Positions 8,122-16,743 of a stretch of 64,000 nt of DNA are shown one piece after another; position 1 is the stretch's first letter; each line of letters opens with the position of its first letter. The notes under the pieces are model-generated. The model did not search any database. It was not told the DNA's origin and was given only the letters and a program-made list of their open reading frames with translations. Origin of the DNA: an uncultured Candidatus Actinomarina sp. (GTDB lineage Bacteria > Actinomycetota > Acidimicrobiia > Actinomarinales > Actinomarinaceae); assembly GCA_902610815.1 (NCBI GenBank), contig CACLXG010000003.1, forward strand, positions 1 to 64,000, given 5' to 3'. The position numbers and the translations under genes are program-made.

Positions 8122-9390
8122 TCAAATGTCATTAATAAACGTATCTTGAAAACTCTGTCTATTTACTAACTCAACTACACCACTATTAGTAACTGCGACT
8201 ACGCCAGATTTAGGTACTCGGTTATAGTTACTTGCCATAGCAAAGGTATAGGCACCAGTAGAAGTAGACATTAATATATCTCCTGACACAGTATCGCTTG
8301 GTAGCATTGCATCCTTCACTAATAAATCACCACTTTCACAGTGTCTACCAGAAACTGCATGCACCACATCTTCTCCAGATTTTTCACCAGATATATTAAA
8401 TAGTTTATGTTCACTTCCATATAGTGCTGGCCTAGGATTATCTGACATACCACCATCAACCAAAATATATGGCTTCTCTCCACGATCATCTTTAATGGCA
8501 CCAGCAGTATATAAAATTACCCCTGGATTATTTACTAATGCTCTTCCTGGTTCAATCATCACTTTATAGGAACCACTCCAGTGTTCTTTAATCCCTTCAT
8601 GAATAGCATCAGCGTAGACTTTTAACTCATGATCTACTTCATCACCTGCATAGGGTGAAAAGAATCCACCACCAGCATCGAAAACTATTTCTCTCTCTAC
8701 ACTTGCTGGATGAGCGTTAAGAAAATCTGCACACTCGCTCATTGCTTTTTTATAACGATCTGGATCTTTAATCTGGCTTCCAATGTGTACGTGTACTCCA
8801 GAAAAAAGTAAGTGAGGAGAGTTGTATATTTGTTGCAATGCCTCTTCTGCAAAGCCAATGGAGATACCGAACTGTTGGTCGTATCCTGAGGTCAACACCA
8901 TTGGATGGGTCTCAGCTCCAACGTCTAGATTTATACGCATAATCACTGGTTGTTTTCTCTCTAACTTTGCTGCAACTTCTTCAAGCATTGGAATCTCAAA
9001 ACGATTATCGACAGAGATGTGGCCTCCGTTATTTTGCATAAAAAACTCAATCTCATCTTTATGCTTAAACGTTCCATTAAATAAAGAATTTTCTAATGTT
9101 CCAGTTACTGCTTGCACTGTTGCCATCTCTCCACCAGAGACAACATCTACTCCCCAGCCTTTCTCATCTAACTCTTTGACTAAGGCTTTACAAATAAAAG
9201 CTTTTGCTGCGTATCTAAAGTATGTGTCCTGACCAAAGGCATTCGTAAAGTAATCAATGTTATCTTTTAAGTGTTCCCAATCGTAAACATACAGGGGTGT
9301 TCCGTACTCTTTTGCTACATCTAGTAATGAAGTCTCTCCAATATGAGCAACTCCATTTTTAAATTCGAGATTAGATGGTAAATAATTCAC
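8122..9390 (-). CDS. lysA: Diaminopimelate decarboxylase
   Basis: 422 aa, full length. PLP-dependent decarboxylation of meso-diaminopimelate to lysine. The PLP lysine lies in YAAKA near residue 63. Also present are HIGSQ, the GGGF phosphate-binding loop, EPGR and the CESGD motif that supplies the second active-site Cys across the dimer. The start codon overlaps the stop of nfo by 4 bp (ATGA), giving an nfo-lysA operon. Confidence 0.95.
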   Translation of the reverse strand: MNYLPSNLEFKNGVAHIGETSLLDVAKEYGTPLYVYDWEHLKDNIDYFTNAFGQDTYFRYAAKAFICKALVKELDEKGWGVDVVSGGEMATVQAVTGTLENSLFNGTFKHKDEIEFFMQNNGGHISVDNRFEIPMLEEVAAKLERKQPVIMRINLDVGAETHPMVLTSGYDQQFGISIGFAEEALQQIYNSPHLLFSGVHVHIGSQIKDPDRYKKAMSECADFLNAHPASVEREIVFDAGGGFFSPYAGDEVDHELKVYADAIHEGIKEHWSGSYKVMIEPGRALVNNPGVILYTAGAIKDDRGEKPYILVDGGMSDNPRPALYGSEHKLFNISGEKSGEDVVHAVSGRHCESGDLLVKDAMLPSDTVSGDILMSTSTGAYTFAMASNYNRVPKSGVVAVTNSGVVELVNRQSFQDTFINDI

Positions 9391-10154
9391 TTCTTTAAAC
9401 GACGCTTAATCCACGCAATGTCTTTTTTCTGCGCTTCAAGTCCTCCTGGTGTTTCTACAACAATATCAGATTTACAATTCTTAATCACATATTCAAGTTC
9501 TGCTTTTGGAATATTTCCTTTTCCTAAATTTTCATGTCGATCTCTTGAGCTTTCAAATCCATCTTTAGAGTCATTAAAGTGAACCAAGTCTATATTTTTT
9601 ACCAGTTTTTTAAATCCTCTGACAGCTTTTTCAGTTGGAATACCGCCAGCCCATGTGTGGCAAGTATCTAAACATAATCCAACATTTAAATGTCCAATAA
9701 CTTCCCAGAGTCTCTCAATGGAGTCCATATACCTTGCTACAGAGTTTTTACCACCAGCTGTATTTTCTACTAAAACTCTCATGCCTGTATCTTCAACATG
9801 TTCTATAGCTTTTCTCCAATTATCATAACCGACTCTTATGTCTCCACCTTCTCCTACAGACCCACCATGCACAATAACTCCTTTGGCTCCAAAGCTAGCT
9901 GCTACTTTACATGTATCTTTGAGAAGTTTTCTACTTGGATGACGTACTTTATTATTTGGTGTTGCAACATTTATTAGATAAGGTGCATGAACGTATATAG
10001 GACCGCTGTAATCTTGTAATTCTTCTAAATCTTCTCGTGGTTTTGGGCTCTTCCACATCTGCGGGCTTGAAACAAAAATCTGAAAAGTATCACCTTTTCT
10101 CATTTTTATCTCTTCAACAGCATTTTTTGAAGGTATGTGTGCGCCAATATTCAT
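9387..10154 (-). CDS. nfo: Endonuclease IV (AP endonuclease)
   Basis: 255 aa. Zinc-dependent apurinic/apyrimidinic endonuclease of base-excision repair. The zinc-site segments VHGGS, LDTCHTWAGG and HFNDSKDGFESSRDRHENLG are intact, as is the terminal VVETPG. First gene of the nfo-lysA unit, with a TATACT element six bases before its ATG. Confidence 0.95.
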   Translation of the reverse strand: MNIGAHIPSKNAVEEIKMRKGDTFQIFVSSPQMWKSPKPREDLEELQDYSGPIYVHAPYLINVATPNNKVRHPSRKLLKDTCKVAASFGAKGVIVHGGSVGEGGDIRVGYDNWRKAIEHVEDTGMRVLVENTAGGKNSVARYMDSIERLWEVIGHLNVGLCLDTCHTWAGGIPTEKAVRGFKKLVKNIDLVHFNDSKDGFESSRDRHENLGKGNIPKAELEYVIKNCKSDIVVETPGGLEAQKKDIAWIKRRLKK

Positions 10155-10160
10155 GGGTTA

Positions 10161-10166
10161 AGTATA
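10161..10166 (-). promoter_or_regulatory. -10 element TATACT, leaderless
   Basis: TATACT on the minus strand, six bases before the nfo ATG at 10154. Confidence 0.6.
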
Positions 10167-10198
10167 AATGAAAAAATGATTATTTAGTTTGATATATT

Positions 10199-11206
10199 CT
10201 ATGGAAGAACTAGTTGTGCTATAAATAATTGATAAGTTGGATTTTTCATTGGATCAGCCATATCATTTGTTGCCCCACTCATAACCAGCAAATATGTTCC
10301 GTTATCAAGTGGTACTCCTGTTGGGTCTAAATAACTAAAATCTTTTTCAGTTATTCTCTTTTTACTAAATTCCCAATCTAAGCCATCTCTTGAGGTTGCG
10401 TAAAATAAACTTTGGGGTATGTCAGGAAGGTAGTGTGGTGTGTATGACATTACAGCTCTCCAGTCTCCTTCTTCCGCTTTTAAAACTTCAAAGTCGACAT
10501 AGCCGTCATCAATTCTGTATCCTGGGTCAAGTGTAAACTCAATCCCTTTTGTTGTTTTTGACGTTGCACTCGCAATTTTCTCAGGTGAGAAATTATCCTC
10601 TGTATATACCCAGTAAACTCTTACCAAACCATTTGGCGTAACTACTGTGTCGGGAACGCCCCAAGCTACATCATCTTCTCTAGCTGTAATACCCAAAGGT
10701 GTTTTCTCAGTATACGAGAGCCCATCTTGAGAAAAAATTGCAGTATAAATACCACTTTCCATTGTGTTTGGGTTCATTTCCACAAAATAACCCCTTCTTT
10801 CACCATCTAGGGTTTCAATCAAAGTTAGGTCTGTAATAAATCGAATGGTTCCCTGTTTTTCACAATCAAAATCGTAACTACAAAGAAAAACTACAACACC
10901 GCCAAAATCATTATAAAAAAGTCTTAAAGTTGACTCATCTACGATTTCCATATGCGAACTTGTACCGTAATGATCTATAGGTTTTATGTTTTCAATCGTT
11001 ACAGCTGGATTTTCCTTACTTACTGAATCAGATTTATTATTTGTCTCAGTTTGGGCGGTTTCTTCCAAGTTTTCAGTTGCTTCTAAATTGTTCACCTCAG
11101 TTTCTATATCTTCTTCTACAGGTTCATTTACATCGATAGAGGAACCGCTACCACACATACCAAAAGCTAATATTAAAAAACATAAAATAAACTTTTTTTC
11201 TCTCAT
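10199..11206 (-). CDS. Beta-propeller lipoprotein (paralogue of the next gene)
   Basis: 335 aa. Lipoprotein signal with lipobox LAFGMC (Cys18), an acidic Glu/Thr/Asn-rich linker to about residue 75, then a beta-rich domain with repeated 'FYATSRDG', 'YWVYTED' and 'FSQDGLSY' elements, typical of sialidase or glycosyl-hydrolase-like propellers. The last 230 residues are about 70% identical by eye to the upstream gene, and both end in LVLP. It overlaps that gene by 4 bp. No catalytic set can be assigned. A surface glycan-binding role is possible. Confidence 0.75.
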   Translation of the reverse strand: MREKKFILCFLILAFGMCGSGSSIDVNEPVEEDIETEVNNLEATENLEETAQTETNNKSDSVSKENPAVTIENIKPIDHYGTSSHMEIVDESTLRLFYNDFGGVVVFLCSYDFDCEKQGTIRFITDLTLIETLDGERRGYFVEMNPNTMESGIYTAIFSQDGLSYTEKTPLGITAREDDVAWGVPDTVVTPNGLVRVYWVYTEDNFSPEKIASATSKTTKGIEFTLDPGYRIDDGYVDFEVLKAEEGDWRAVMSYTPHYLPDIPQSLFYATSRDGLDWEFSKKRITEKDFSYLDPTGVPLDNGTYLLVMSGATNDMADPMKNPTYQLFIAQLVLP

Positions 11207-12444
11207 GGCAGTACTAACTCAGCAGTAAACAATATATGTTCTCTATCTCCCATAGTGTTAGGAGCAGCTGAACCTACAACTAAAAAGTTTTTGTCATCAA
11301 TTTGAATGGCTGTAGGGTCGAAGTAAGAATACCCTTTAGGAGTTATTCTTTCCTCGATTAAATCCCACTTTAACCCATCTTTAGATGTTGCATAAAATAA
11401 GCTCTGAGGTATTTCGGGCATATAATGAGGAGTGTACGACATTAGAGCTTTCCAGTCTCCTTCAACAGCTCTTATTACTTCAAAATCTACATAGCCATTT
11501 TCTAACCTGTACCCAGGATCCATAACAAACTCAACACCCTTAGTAGTTTTGGATGTTGCACTTACAAGTTTTTCATCAGAGGTCTTGTCTTCTGTATACA
11601 CCCAATAAACTCTTATCAAACCATTTGGCATTAATACAGCATCTGGCACTCCCCAGGCGATCTCATTCTGATCTACAGGAAACCCAAGCGGTGTTTCATT
11701 ACTATAACTCAATCCATCTTCTGAAAAAACAGCAGTAAAAATATCTTTCTGTTGGGTTTGGGGATTTAATGAAACATAGTAGCCTCTTCTTACCCCGTCT
11801 AGTGTCTCGATTATTGTTAGGTCTGACATCCTCTGAAGAGCTCCTTGTAATTCACACTTAAGCTCATAATCACACAATGATACTGCTATCCCTTTTACCT
11901 CAATGCTGCTGTAAAATAATCTGAGTGTCTTGTCATCAACTTTTTCTAAATGAGGACTTACGCCATCTTCATCCAAAGATCTAATATTTTCAACGCTTGC
12001 AAAGGAAGTGGCGTAGTAGGTTTCTTGGACACTTTCATTATCATAAAGGGTAGTTTCTTCTTTTATTCCTATTCCAGGTGGTCCAGGAAGATTACATAAT
12101 GTGAAATAATCCATATGCTCCTGAAGAATTGCCCCTTCCTCCATTAAGCTTTTTTCCATACTCTTAAGAGATTCTGTACTTGAAATTTCTGCTATACATT
12201 GCTTCTCATTATCTGGTAAAAATGAGAGTGCTCCTTGAGGGAATTCTTTAAGGACTTCTTCAATATCAGCTATTTCAGTATTTGTTTCTTGATTTGATTG
12301 CTCTTGTTCTGAATTGCTTTGTGTATTTGTTTCTTGATTTGAATTTTGTTCCTCCGAAATTTCACTAAGACTTGTTTCTTCAGTACTGCATGAAATTAAT
12401 AAAGAAAGGAATACTGCTACAGATAAAGTTAGTTTTTTATTCAT
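11203..12444 (-). CDS. Beta-propeller lipoprotein with N-terminal Cys-pair module
   Basis: 413 aa from the ATG at 12444, chosen because it begins the lipoprotein signal (MNKK, lipobox SLLISC) one base after the upstream stop. A start six codons further upstream would lengthen the signal needlessly. A Gln/Asn/Thr/Glu-rich linker is followed by a helical segment bounded by two Cys (about 33 residues apart) and a C-terminal propeller domain shared with the downstream paralogue. Middle gene of a three-lipoprotein operon. Confidence 0.75.
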   Translation of the reverse strand: MNKKLTLSVAVFLSLLISCSTEETSLSEISEEQNSNQETNTQSNSEQEQSNQETNTEIADIEEVLKEFPQGALSFLPDNEKQCIAEISSTESLKSMEKSLMEEGAILQEHMDYFTLCNLPGPPGIGIKEETTLYDNESVQETYYATSFASVENIRSLDEDGVSPHLEKVDDKTLRLFYSSIEVKGIAVSLCDYELKCELQGALQRMSDLTIIETLDGVRRGYYVSLNPQTQQKDIFTAVFSEDGLSYSNETPLGFPVDQNEIAWGVPDAVLMPNGLIRVYWVYTEDKTSDEKLVSATSKTTKGVEFVMDPGYRLENGYVDFEVIRAVEGDWKALMSYTPHYMPEIPQSLFYATSKDGLKWDLIEERITPKGYSYFDPTAIQIDDKNFLVVGSAAPNTMGDREHILFTAELVLP

Positions 12445-12445
12445 A

Positions 12446-14977
12446 TCATCTAGAAGGGGCAAAACCAGTTAATCTGTTCGAAAATTTAAATTCACCAACC
12501 CATAAATAATATCCATCCCAGTGAACTGATGATGCCATTTTAGTTCCTGTTCCTGTTTTTCCCGTGTCCCCCCCGAATGACATGGTATGACTTCCACCAT
12601 TTAAAGCCTCCTCTATGCTGTTCCATCCAACAACCCTATCTTTGCCTTGCTCAGCTATGAAAAATCCTTTTTCATTTATGCTAACACCCTGAGGAAAGTC
12701 AGAGTATCCCGGAACAGGTTTAAATACTTCACCTTCAAGTTCTGAAAGTTTTATTGCATGCACTGATTGCCCAGAACTAGGTGATGGTGCGAACACAAGC
12801 CAATCGCTATTCATATCCATTCTTCCAACCCCTACTGGCGATGACAAGGTATGTCTTGGTTCGTCCGTAATTGCCGGTATACCTTCCCAAATATATATCT
12901 TTTTTTCAGTTGTTCCTATTGCAAAGTAAGTTCCGTTATACGCAACTCCTTTAATAGAGTTCAAATTGACAGAGCCTATTTCGGAAGTGTTTATATCAAA
13001 AGAATAATTTCCCGATTCTAATGTTGCTTCAAAGTCATACCAGCCAAAAACTTTATTCCTACCAGCAATAAATAGGGCCTTTTCATTAAAAGTATTGTCC
13101 CAAGGTTGATCTTCAAACCTTCTAAAAACTAAATCTGGTTTAGCCCCATTGCTGCCTGGATGTTTCTTCCAAACAGATAAAGACCTATCAAAACCTGAAG
13201 TCACAATAAATGTGTCACCATCAGACTCTGGAACAGGATTTTGTATTATAAAGTCATCAATTAATGGATAATCAAGAATGTTTTCTGTCATTAGTGACCA
13301 ATCTGGTTTTGTAGTAGCAGAAGTTGGTAACGAATCATAAACAGATATTCTATTTCCATTATATTCAGCAATAAATAACTTCCCATTAGCTACGGTAGCT
13401 CCACCATCATCTCCTCCTGCCCATCTATGCCCTTGCCCTGGTAGCGCATTTTTTGCATTTGATTTAAGTTCTGCGGATGTTTTATAAAGATCATCCCAAA
13501 GATATAAAAATTCACCACCTGCTGGTATTGAATAAATTTTTCCATTATCTATGACACCCGAAACCCATTGCTCAACACATGCATCAGGGTCTTTAGATGA
13601 TGTAGGCCATGATGTAAATACATGAGTAGATCTATTTCCATTTACCCCGGAACAAGGTCCTGCAGCATTCTCATCACCAACCATAACGTAATCACCATTT
13701 GAAATAATTGACCTTGGTGTACCAATTTGACTTGATTTAAGAGTTACATCTGGCGGTGTAGTTGGTCCTGGAAAGTTGTTCCAAAATAAAATAGTTTCAG
13801 CGACTGTAGCAGTTATAACTGTCTTTTCACCGTTTGACCAGACACCCCATGGCCAAGAATCTCCCATGCTGACATAATTTGTAACCGGTATAGCATAATC
13901 TGCAGATTGACCAGACACAGTAGGAAAAGTTGTCCAGACTAAAACTCTGTCATTCTCAGAGTCAGCAACAAGCATTTTGCTATCTGGGGTAATAATTACT
14001 TGACCAGGAAAGTTTAGTTGATTTAAAGCTGATCCGTGATTTTGAGTTGTAAAATTTGGTTGCCCGATAACTATATCGGGGTCTGTTTTTTTATTTGGTA
14101 TATTGTTCCAGATTAAAATTCTGTTATTAAACCTGTCTGTTACTGCTAACTTTTCTCCATTTGATGAGACAGATACAGGATGGTTAAGTTTCGTTTTTCC
14201 TCCTGAGTTGTTGAACCCATATCCGGATAATATAATATCTGCTGATTCATTTAGGCCAAAACTAGTATTTGAGTTACTAGCAGCTATAGAATATGAGGAG
14301 TCATACTCATATACATTTAATGAGTACCAATCATCAAACACTTCTGGGGAACCACTTTGTTCTACTGCTGTGTTTTCTGATTCTTCATTTTCTCCATCAT
14401 AAGAATCACTTGATTCTTTTGTTGACCCTTGTGGTTCTTCATTGCATTGAATAACAATTCCAGCTTCAAATTCATCAGGCTCAAGATCATCTACTACCTT
14501 TTTATATACTTCTTTACCAAAATAATTTGAAATACAATCTAGAACTTCTTGGGTGGCGTTTTGAATTACTCCAATTGCTCTTTCTATAGTTTGTTCACCT
14601 GACTCTTCTGGTCCTTGTCCTTGTGGTCCCTGTTCTTGTGGTCCCATACATCTAGCTATCCTTTGTTCTTCTTCTGAAGTAGGTCTTTCATTTTGCAATT
14701 GCTGAAATCGTTCCTCACCAAATTCATCTTTTAAACAGTTTGCGTACTCAGGATTTAAAAAAGGATTTTTATTATTTTGAGGCTGAACTACTTGTTCTTC
14801 TTGGACTTCTTTCTCAATAATTTCATTTTCAACTGTATTTTCTGATGCTTTAGGGGAGTTTATAGGTGTATCTTCTGGAATTTTCTCTAAAGCAGCCTGA
14901 TTTTCAGTATTTTCTTCGCCAGAACATGCTTGAAGTAATAAAAATAGAATAATCCCTATATTTATTGACTTTTTCAT
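12446..14977 (-). CDS. Large lipoprotein with NHL-like beta-propeller
   Basis: 843 aa. Lipobox LLLQAC near residue 18, then an acidic linker, two Cys-bounded helical segments (about 28-29 residues between the Cys, at about 80-110 and 160-195) and a long propeller from about residue 230. NHL-like blades are visible: VTDRFNNRILIWNNIP, VADSENDRVLVWTTFP, IAEYNGNRISVYDSLP, each pairing a basic-Asn-Arg turn with a 'W/Y-x-x-x-P' strand. Such propellers usually mediate binding. It leads the operon with two related lipoproteins and has a perfect TATAAT six bases before the ATG. Confidence 0.8.
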   Translation of the reverse strand: MKKSINIGIILFLLLQACSGEENTENQAALEKIPEDTPINSPKASENTVENEIIEKEVQEEQVVQPQNNKNPFLNPEYANCLKDEFGEERFQQLQNERPTSEEEQRIARCMGPQEQGPQGQGPEESGEQTIERAIGVIQNATQEVLDCISNYFGKEVYKKVVDDLEPDEFEAGIVIQCNEEPQGSTKESSDSYDGENEESENTAVEQSGSPEVFDDWYSLNVYEYDSSYSIAASNSNTSFGLNESADIILSGYGFNNSGGKTKLNHPVSVSSNGEKLAVTDRFNNRILIWNNIPNKKTDPDIVIGQPNFTTQNHGSALNQLNFPGQVIITPDSKMLVADSENDRVLVWTTFPTVSGQSADYAIPVTNYVSMGDSWPWGVWSNGEKTVITATVAETILFWNNFPGPTTPPDVTLKSSQIGTPRSIISNGDYVMVGDENAAGPCSGVNGNRSTHVFTSWPTSSKDPDACVEQWVSGVIDNGKIYSIPAGGEFLYLWDDLYKTSAELKSNAKNALPGQGHRWAGGDDGGATVANGKLFIAEYNGNRISVYDSLPTSATTKPDWSLMTENILDYPLIDDFIIQNPVPESDGDTFIVTSGFDRSLSVWKKHPGSNGAKPDLVFRRFEDQPWDNTFNEKALFIAGRNKVFGWYDFEATLESGNYSFDINTSEIGSVNLNSIKGVAYNGTYFAIGTTEKKIYIWEGIPAITDEPRHTLSSPVGVGRMDMNSDWLVFAPSPSSGQSVHAIKLSELEGEVFKPVPGYSDFPQGVSINEKGFFIAEQGKDRVVGWNSIEEALNGGSHTMSFGGDTGKTGTGTKMASSVHWDGYYLWVGEFKFSNRLTGFAPSR

Positions 14978-14983
14978 GGTCTA

Positions 14984-14989
14984 ATTATA
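14984..14989 (-). promoter_or_regulatory. -10 element TATAAT, leaderless
   Basis: Perfect TATAAT on the minus strand, six bases before the ATG at 14977. Confidence 0.7.
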
Positions 14990-15139
14990 TGAATTTTTTC
15001 CAAATTTTAAAAGAAAAACAAAAGAATATTAAACTTAATAATAAGACTTCCTTTCGTGCTTTGAGCCACTTTTGAAGACGATAAAACAAAAATTTACAGC
15101 CACAGGGAGTCTTTTTACTATTTTTTACAAAAAAAGGTC
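14990..15139. other. Non-coding stretch left of the small RNA pair
   Basis: AT-rich, with no credible gene. It holds a weak long-range inverted repeat (GACTTCC near 15049 and GGGAGTC near 15109) and the motif CTTTTTAC...GTAAAAAG. Part of it resembles a decayed copy of the RNA repeat to its right. Confidence 0.4.
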
Positions 15140-15228
15140 GTAAAAAGTGAAAATCCCGATTGATCTTGCGACCCTTCGGGATTTTCTTACTATTTTCTAT
15201 TCGGTCTTGCGACTTCATTTCTTATAGT
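15140..15228 (-). ncRNA. Small RNA candidate, copy 1 of a tandem pair
   Basis: About 90 nt on the minus strand. It has a sigma70-type promoter (TTGTCA, 17 bp, TATTTT) and ends in a strong hairpin AAAATCCCGA-N16-TCGGGATTTT (15150-15185) followed by CAC and a T-run. The body aligns with copy 2: both have TCGCAAGA near the 5' end and again in the terminator loop. A single-base indel between the copies within the body shifts any reading frame, which argues for RNA rather than peptide. Function unknown. Confidence 0.6.
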
Positions 15229-15234
15229 TATTTA

Positions 15235-15263
15235 AAAATAGTGGGTTTTTAATAATTTGACAA
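15235..15263 (-). promoter_or_regulatory. Promoter of small RNA copy 1
   Basis: Minus strand: -35 TTGTCA (15258-15263), exactly 17 bp, -10 TATTTT (15235-15240). A TTCGCGAA palindrome (15283-15290) is centred about 58 bp upstream of the expected start. Confidence 0.6.
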
Positions 15264-15282
15264 GATATTTTGGTCCGTTTTT

Positions 15283-15290
15283 TTCGCGAA
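15283..15290. promoter_or_regulatory. TTCGCGAA palindrome upstream of small RNA copy 1
   Basis: Perfect 8-bp palindrome at the same distance from the promoter as in copy 2. The motif also occurs twice in the oriC/rpmH gap. Possible regulator site. Confidence 0.45.
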
Positions 15291-15354
15291 CTTTTATACA
15301 TAAAATTAATAAAATCAAAACTATTTAGGTAGTGTTGTAAAGTTGAATGCCTCA

Positions 15355-15446
15355 ACAAAAAGCAAAAATCCCGATTGATCTTGCGACCCTTCGGGATTTT
15401 CTGTTCTATCTTCTTTTCCATCTTGCGATTTCTTTTCCGATAGTGT
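15355..15446 (-). ncRNA. Small RNA candidate, copy 2 of a tandem pair
   Basis: About 90 nt on the minus strand with promoter TTGCAT, 17 bp, TATATT. It ends with the same 36-base hairpin as copy 1 (15365-15400), here followed by TTTTTGCTTTTTG. The 16-base loop is identical in both copies, more conserved than a plain terminator needs, and exposes TCGCAAGA, which also occurs near the 5' end. It lies downstream of the convergently irrelevant, same-strand gene ending at 15520 but has its own promoter. Confidence 0.6.
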
Positions 15447-15452
15447 TCTATA

Positions 15453-15481
15453 AATATACGTTAGTTTTTGTTCTTATGCAA
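15453..15481 (-). promoter_or_regulatory. Promoter of small RNA copy 2
   Basis: Minus strand: -35 TTGCAT (15476-15481), exactly 17 bp, -10 TATATT (15453-15458). Confidence 0.6.
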
Positions 15482-15500
15482 GAAAATTACTAAGGTATTT

Positions 15501-15508
15501 TTCGCGAA
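15501..15508. promoter_or_regulatory. TTCGCGAA palindrome upstream of small RNA copy 2
   Basis: Same palindrome and same position (about -58) as in copy 1. Next to it, TGTGGATTA (15514-15522) resembles a DnaA box with one mismatch. Confidence 0.45.
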
Positions 15509-15519
15509 GTTTTTGTGGA

Positions 15520-15972
15520 TTATTCTTCTTCGTAGAAATCAAAAGAAGTGAATTCCTTTTGAATCTCTTTAATGGAAACATCATCAACTTGGACATTGTA
15601 AACTTCACCATTGCGAAACGAAAACTGTAAATAGTTACTCTTTACGACTTCTAAATTAATAATGTCAAAAGTATTTTTTATAACAGAGAGGGTTTTCTCC
15701 TTTGTTCGAAGGATAACTTTTGTATCTATTATTTCAATAACTGGTTGGAAGGCACTTTGTAATGTTATAAGTAATTGAAGAAGACCAAAAAACAATAGCA
15801 AGTAATATAAATATTCTTCCCTTGCGTTAGACCCAAAATCTCCAAGCCTAAAATATTTAATCATTAATTGTCTAAAGGGACCAGTAATAATGTTGTCAAC
15901 TCCAACATACGTAAGAGAACTTCCTCTTAAGAGTGGAAGGAACAAACTGCTTCTATCACGATAAAATTTCAT
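15520..15972 (-). CDS. Membrane protein of unknown function
   Basis: 150 aa from the ATG at 15972. An in-frame ATG at 16053 would overlap the start of the divergent phosphatase gene and its promoter, so the shorter form is preferred. One strong hydrophobic helical region (YLLLFFGLLQLLITL) is followed by a beta-rich cytoplasmic-type tail (KVILRTKEKTLSVI, YLQFSFRNGEVYNVQV) that resembles a small PH-like domain. No family assigned. Confidence 0.5.
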   Translation of the reverse strand: MKFYRDRSSLFLPLLRGSSLTYVGVDNIITGPFRQLMIKYFRLGDFGSNAREEYLYYLLLFFGLLQLLITLQSAFQPVIEIIDTKVILRTKEKTLSVIKNTFDIINLEVVKSNYLQFSFRNGEVYNVQVDDVSIKEIQKEFTSFDFYEEE

Positions 15973-16011
15973 ATATTTTTCTCTTAAGCTATCAGAATAA
16001 CCTAATTTAGC

Positions 16012-16017
16012 TATTGT
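16012..16017 (+). promoter_or_regulatory. -10 element TATTGT, leaderless
   Basis: TATTGT six bases before the ATG at 16024. Confidence 0.45.
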
Positions 16018-16023
16018 TTTTGT

Positions 16024-16719
16024 ATGGAAATTGTATTGATTAGACATGGCCAACCAGAATGGATGCCAGGAGATGTATATACAAAAAACCCAGGTTTAAC
16101 CACACTTGGAAAACTACAATCTGAAAAATCATCTGCAGTGTTTGTAGAAAATAGTGTTGATGAAATATGGGTTTCTCCCTTAAAGCGTGCTCAAGAAACT
16201 TTTACTCCATTCAAAGAAAAAAATATAGGGAGATCTATTCATGTATTTGATTGGCTACAAGAGATGCAAGACGATGAAGAAGAAGCCTTATACGGAAAAG
16301 GCACAGAAGAAGTAATGGCTTTTTTTGCTAAAAGAAACTCACAGTCATTTGAAGAGTGGAGTAAAGCTAGTCATGGTAAATATATGGAAGTCTTTAGTAA
16401 AAATATTGTTTCTAATTTAGAAATAGAACTTAGCAACAGGGGAATTGTTGCTTTAGATGCAGAGTACGATAGAAGGTTTGATTTAAGTGAATCAAGTATT
16501 GAAAGACTTATGATTATTTCACATGCAGGAACAATGTCAGTGTTGTTATCATACTTTTTAAATATGCCTCTTTATGCTTGGACTTGGAGAAAGTTTCTTC
16601 CAAGACACACTGGACACACAACACTAAAATCTACCCAGATTTCAGGTGGTCACTTTTTCAGACTTAAAGAGTTTAATAATGTCTCTTTTACCGATAGTGA
16701 CGAAGAACAAACATACTAA
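16024..16719 (+). CDS. Histidine phosphatase family protein
   Basis: 231 aa of the phosphoglycerate-mutase-like superfamily. The RHGQPEW motif (catalytic His8) stands at the N terminus, the WVSPLKRAQET segment supplies the second Arg, and IISHAGT holds the second active-site His. The substrate cannot be told from sequence. It is upstream of two acyltransferases on the same strand, with a 24 bp gap. Leaderless promoter. Confidence 0.8.
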   Translation: MEIVLIRHGQPEWMPGDVYTKNPGLTTLGKLQSEKSSAVFVENSVDEIWVSPLKRAQETFTPFKEKNIGRSIHVFDWLQEMQDDEEEALYGKGTEEVMAFFAKRNSQSFEEWSKASHGKYMEVFSKNIVSNLEIELSNRGIVALDAEYDRRFDLSESSIERLMIISHAGTMSVLLSYFLNMPLYAWTWRKFLPRHTGHTTLKSTQISGGHFFRLKEFNNVSFTDSDEEQTY

Positions 16720-16743
16720 GATAATTTTAACTACAAAAAAATT

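Noticed and set aside
8822-9232. Plus-strand frame of 136 codons
   Set aside because: Antisense shadow of lysA.
14985-15421. Two adjacent minus-strand reading frames (77 and 68 codons) sharing the peptide KIPKGRKINRDF
   Set aside because: The shared peptide is just the translation of the identical hairpin repeat. Frames around it are shifted by an indel between copies, and composition is not protein-like.
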